Origin: Petrolisthes cinctipes
Taxonomy: Eukaryota; Arthropoda; Malacostraca; Decapoda; Porcellanidae
Direction of reading: 5' to 3'
Assembly (NCBI GenBank): GCA_033782935.1
Contig: JAWQEG010000369.1
Location: 439,501-503,500, forward strand
Length of the DNA: 64,000 bases
In this document: positions 60,229 to 64,000 of the stretch, in pieces
Numbering within the stretch: position 1 is the stretch's first letter
Layout of the letters: every line of letters begins with the position of its first letter
Position numbers and translations under genes: made by a program
The notes under the pieces: model-generated
Told to the model about the DNA's origin: nothing
Seen by the model: only the letters and a program-made list of their open reading frames with translations
Databases searched by the model: none

Positions 60229-63200
60229 TTTGGGCACCCAAAATATCGATTTTCAGCATGTTTTAGGCCTGTATTTTGAAAATACTCTAACACGGAGTAG
60301 GCATGTACAGATCGCTTCTGGGACCCATAAATATCGAATTTTCGGGTGTTTTGAGCCTGAATTTGAGATATAAACGGGTACAGAAGATGCATGCAGATAT
60401 CGACTTTTGCACCTAAAATATCGATTTTTAGCATGTTTTGCTCCTATATTTTGAAAATATTATAGCACTAAGTAGACATGTTCATATTGCTTCTGGGACC
60501 CAAAAATATCGAATTTTCGGGTGTTTTGAGCCTGTATTTGGGATATAAACGAATACAGAAGATGCATACACATATCGACTTTGTGCACCTAAAATATCGA
60601 TTTTCAGCATGTTTTGGGCCTGTATTTTGAAAATACTCTAACAGGGAGTAGGCATGTACAGATCGCTTCTGGGACGCAAAAATATTGAATTTTTGGGTGT
60701 TATGAGCCTTAATTTGAGATATAAACAGGTACAGAAGATGCATGCACATATCGACTTTGGGCACCCAAAATATCGATTTTTAGCATGTTTTGGGCCTGTA
60801 TTCTGAAAATACTCTAACACGGAGTAGTCATGTACAGATCGCTTCTGAGACACAAAAATATCCAATTTTCGAGTGTTTGAGCCTGAATTTAAGATATAAA
60901 CGTATGCAGAAGATGCATGCACATATCGACTTTAGAAACTTAAAATATCGATTCTTATCATGTTTTGAGCCTATATTTTGAAAACATTCCAGCACGGAGT
61001 AGGCATGTACAGATCACTTCTGGGACCCAAAAATATGGAATTTTCGGGTGTTTTGACCTGAATTTGAGATATAAATGGGTACTGAAGATGCATGCACATA
61101 TCGACTTTTTGCACCTGAAATATCGATTTTGAGCATGTTTTGGGTCTGTATCTTGAAAACATACTAGCAAGGAGTAGGCATGTACAGATTGCTTCTGGGA
61201 CCAAAAAATATTGAATTTTTGGGTGTTATGAGCCTTAATTTGAGATATAAACAGGTACAGAAGATGCATGCACATATCGACTTTGGGCACCCAAAATATC
61301 GATTTTTAGCATGTTTTGGGCCTGTATTCTGAAAATACTCTAACACGGAGTAGTCATGTACAGATCGCTTCTGAGACACAAAAATATCCAATTTTCGAGT
61401 GTTTGAGCCTGAATTTAAGATATAAACGGGTGCAGAAGATGCATGCACATATCGACTTTTGGCACCCAAAATATTGATTTTTAGCTTGTTTTGGGCCTAT
61501 ATTTTGAAAATATTCTAGCACTGAGTAGTGATGTACAGATCGCTTCTGCGACCAAAAAATATCGAATTTTTGGGTGTTTTGAGCCTGAATTTGGGATATA
61601 AACGGGTACAGAAGATGCATTCACATATTGACTTTGTGCACCTAAAATATCGATTTTCAGCATGTTTTGGGCCTGTATTTTGAAAATACTCTAACATGGA
61701 GTAGGTATGTACAGATCGCTTCTGGGACCCAAAAATATCGAATTTTCAGGAGTTTTGAGCCTGAATTTGAGATATAAACGGGTACAGAAGATGTATGCAC
61801 ATATCGACTTTGGGCACCCAAAATATCGATTTTCAGCATGTTTTGGGCTTGTATTTTGAAAATACCCTAACACGGAGTGGGCATGTACAGATCGCTTCTG
61901 GGACCCAAAAATATCGAATTTTCAGGTGTTTTGAACCTGAATTTGAGATATAAACGGGTACAGAAGATGCATGCACATATCGACTTTGGGCACCTAAAAT
62001 ATCGATTTTTAGCATGTTTTTAGCCTATATTTTGAAAACATTCTAGCACTGAGTAGGCATGTACAGATCGCTTCTGGGACCATAAAATGTGGAATTTTCT
62101 TGTCTTTTGAGCCTGAATTTGAGATATAAACGTGTACAGAAGATGAATGCACAAATCGCCTTTGGGCACCTAAATTGTCGATTTTTAGCATGTTTTGGGC
62201 CCATATCTTCAATATATTCTAGCATTGAGTAAACATGTACAGATCTCTTCTGGGACCAAAAAACATCGAATTTTCGGGTGTTTTGAGACTGAATTTGAGA
62301 TATAAACCGGTTCAGAAGATGCATGCACATATCGACTTTGGACACCTAAAATATCGATTTTTAGCATGTTTTTAGCCTATATTTTTAAAACATTCTAGCA
62401 CTGAGTAGGCATGTACAGATCGCTTCTGGGACCCAAAAATATCGAATTTTCGGGGGTTTTGAGCCTGAATTTGGGAAATAAACGGGTACAGAAGATGCAT
62501 ACACATATTGACTTTGGGCACCTAAAATATCGATTTTCAGCATGTTTTGGGCCTGTATATTGAAAATACTCTAACACGGAGTAGGCATGTACAGATCGCT
62601 TCTGGGACCCAAAAATATCGAATTTTCGGGTGTTCAGAACCTGAATTTGAAATATAAACGTGTACTGAAGATGCATGCACATATCGACTTTTTGCACCTA
62701 AAATATCGATTTTTAGCATGTTTTGGGCCTATATTTTGAAAACATTCTAGCACTGAGTAGGCATGTACAGATTGCTTCTGGGACCTAAAATTATCGAATA
62801 TTCGGTTGTTTTGAGCCTAAATTTGAGATATAAACGGGTACAGAATGTGCATACACATATTGACTTTTGGCACCTAAAATATCGATTTTTAGCATGTTTT
62901 GGGCCTGTATTTTGAAAATACTCTAACACAGAGTAGGCATGTACAGATTGCTTCTGGGACCCAAAAATATCGAATTTTCGGGTGTTTTGAGCCTGAATTT
63001 GATATGTAAACGGGTACAGAAGATGCATGCACATATCGACTTTAGACACCTAAAATATCGATTTTTAGCATGTTTTAAGAATATATTTTGAAAACATTCT
63101 AGCACTGAGTAGGCATGCACAAATCGCTTCTGGGACCCAAAAATATCGAATTTTCGGGTGTTTTGAGCCTGAATTTGAGATATAAACGGGTACTGAAGAT

Positions 63201-63450
63201 GAATGCACATATCGACTTTGGACACCTAAAATATCGATTTTTAGCATGTTTTGGGCCTGTATATTGAAAATACTCTAACACGGAGTAGGCATGTTCAGAT
63301 CGCTTCTAGGACCCAAAAATATCGAATTTTCGGATGTTCAGAACCTGAATTTGAAATATAAACGTGTACTGAAGATGCATGCACATTTCGACTTTTTGCA
63401 CCTAAAATATCGATTTTGAGCATGTTTTGGGTCTGTATCTTGAAAACATT
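60229..63450 (+). repeat. Mixed monomers with two M-K pairs
   Basis: About 18 monomers. M-K pairs at about 60,660-61,000 and 61,190-61,530 are three monomers apart (about 529 bp) and share the GAGTGTTTGAGCC one-base deletion. 60,958-61,290 matches 55,334-55,666 at 5,624 bp (32 monomers minus 8), including TTTTGACCTG. 62,090-62,300 resembles the CAAATCGCC monomers near 56.9-57.3 kb. Confidence 0.78.
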
Positions 63451-64000
63451 CTAGCATGGAGTAGGCATGTACAGATCGCTTCTGGGACCCAAAAATATCG
63501 AATTTTTGGGTGTTTTGAGCCTGAATTTGAGATGTAAACGGGTACAGAAGATGCATGCACATATCGACTTTAGACACCTAAAATATCGATTTTTAGCATG
63601 TTTTAAGAATATATTTTGAAAACATTCTAGCACTGAGTAGGCATGCACAAATCGCTTCTGGGACCCAAAAATATCGAATTTTCGGGGGTTTTGAGCCTCA
63701 ATTTGAGATATAAACGGGTACAGAAGATGCATGCACATATCGACATTGGGCACCTAAAATATCGATTTTAAGCATGATTTGGGCCCATATATTGAAAAAA
63801 TTCTAGCACTGAGTAGGTATGTACAGATCGCTTCTGGGACCCAAAAATATCGAATTTTCGGGAGTTTTGAGCCTGAATTTGAGATATAAACGGGAACTGA
63901 AGATACATGTACATATCGACGTTAGACACCTAAAATATCGATATTTAGCATGTTTTGGGCCTATATTTTGAAAATATTATAGCACTAAGTAGACATGTTC
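63451..64000 (+). repeat. Third relative of the 57.65 kb segment, cut by window end
   Basis: 63,451 to about 63,890 follows 57,651-58,090 at an offset of 5,800 bp (33 x 176 minus 8). It includes GAGATGTAAACGGG, TTTTAAGAATATATTTTG and GATTTTAAGCATGATTTGGG. It then switches to GGGAACTGAAGATACATGTA and a TAGACATGTTC start at 63,990. The array continues past the window edge. Confidence 0.82.

Larger units (their letters stand above)
1..64000 (+). repeat. Satellite DNA array, 176-bp monomer, about 364 copies
   Basis: The full window is a head-to-tail tandem array. The motif ATGTACAGATCGCTT, or a close variant, recurs every 176 bp from base 1 (177, 353, 529, 705) to 63,995. In 63,994 bp this fits 364 monomers with a net indel loss of about 70 bp. 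A typical monomer carries, in order: GCTTCTGGGACCC, AATATCGAATTTTCGGG, TTTTGAGCCTGAATTTGAG, AAACGGGTACAGAAGATGCA, CACATATCGAC, a variable patch, AAAATATCGATTTTTAGC, ATGTTTTGGGCC, and a variable tail ending GAGTAGGC. Typical composition is about 39% G+C. I see no unique sequence, transposon, gene or inverted monomer. Size, AT-richness and HOR structure are those of eukaryotic centromeric or other heterochromatic satellites. Species and chromosomal position cannot be read from the sequence. The strand given is only the direction in which I describe the monomer. Confidence 0.98.

Noticed and set aside
1..64000. Hundreds of open frames, mainly on the minus strand, giving similar peptides rich in Y, F, K, C and S
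   Set aside because: They tile and overlap in several frames of the same repeat, change frame with every 176-bp monomer, and are broken by non-triplet indels. They have no start context, domain or codon bias. They are by-products of the satellite.
1..64000. CRISPR array
   Set aside because: Repeats are contiguous 176-bp units without unique spacers and there are no cas genes. The sequence is eukaryotic satellite in character.
1..64000. Transposon insertions, rDNA, tRNA or 5S genes hidden in the array
   Set aside because: Monomer phase is continuous from start to end except for small indels and the 45-bp junction loss. No terminal repeats, target-site duplications or RNA gene boxes were seen.
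1..64000. Inverted monomers or a large palindrome
   Set aside because: All monomers inspected read in the same direction.
63990..64000. An array edge or telomere at the window ends
   Set aside because: Both ends are normal monomer sequence cut by the window. No telomeric repeat is present.

Overview
The whole 64 kb window is one uninterrupted head-to-tail satellite DNA array. I find no gene, RNA gene, mobile element, CRISPR array or unique spacer. The basic unit is about 176 bp. Taking the ATGTACAGATCGCTT motif at base 1 as monomer position 1, the next monomers start at 177, 353, 529 and 705, and the last partial monomer starts at 63,995. That gives 364 complete monomers with a net loss of about 70 bp to small indels. 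Every monomer I checked lies in the same orientation.

This is eukaryotic heterochromatin, of centromeric, pericentromeric or subtelomeric kind. The supporting features are a nucleosome-sized AT-rich monomer (about 39% G+C by hand count of a typical monomer), several diverged monomer subfamilies, and multi-monomer higher-order repeats (HORs) with very high copy-to-copy identity. The sequence does not let me name the species, and I do not recognise the monomer as a published family. The many open frames, mostly on the minus strand, are a by-product of the repeat.

Layout. 1-3,234 and 4,739-7,982 are two copies of an 18-monomer block spaced 27 monomers apart, with a rearranged stretch between them. 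7,983-13,941 is a mixed field with 5-, 9- and 14-monomer echoes. 13,942-16,324 holds a 12-monomer-spaced duplication and the only clearly out-of-register junction. 17,210-20,379 is a 9-mer tandem duplication and 20,986-22,041 a 3-mer duplication. 22.8-32.6 kb is dominated by 16/17-mer HORs. 33,271-34,678 is a 4-mer duplication. 35.9-41.4 kb contains an 8-mer tandem duplication and relatives. 41.5-46.2 kb is mixed and again shows a 17-monomer spacing. 46,214-46,915 is a 2-mer duplication. 46,766-50,285 is a 10-mer duplication with only two differences found between copies. 51,866-56,723 is a three-copy HOR in which one copy has grown by two monomers. 57,072-64,000 holds 12/13-monomer-spaced copies and long-range echoes.

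Two observations at the monomer scale stand out. First, the 176-bp monomer is an old dimer of two 88-bp subunits: the halves align without gaps at about 60 of 88 positions. Second, all six CpG sites in the typical monomer recur as TpG or CpA in other monomers, while the typical monomer itself is not CpG-depleted. All counts and boundaries are by eye.
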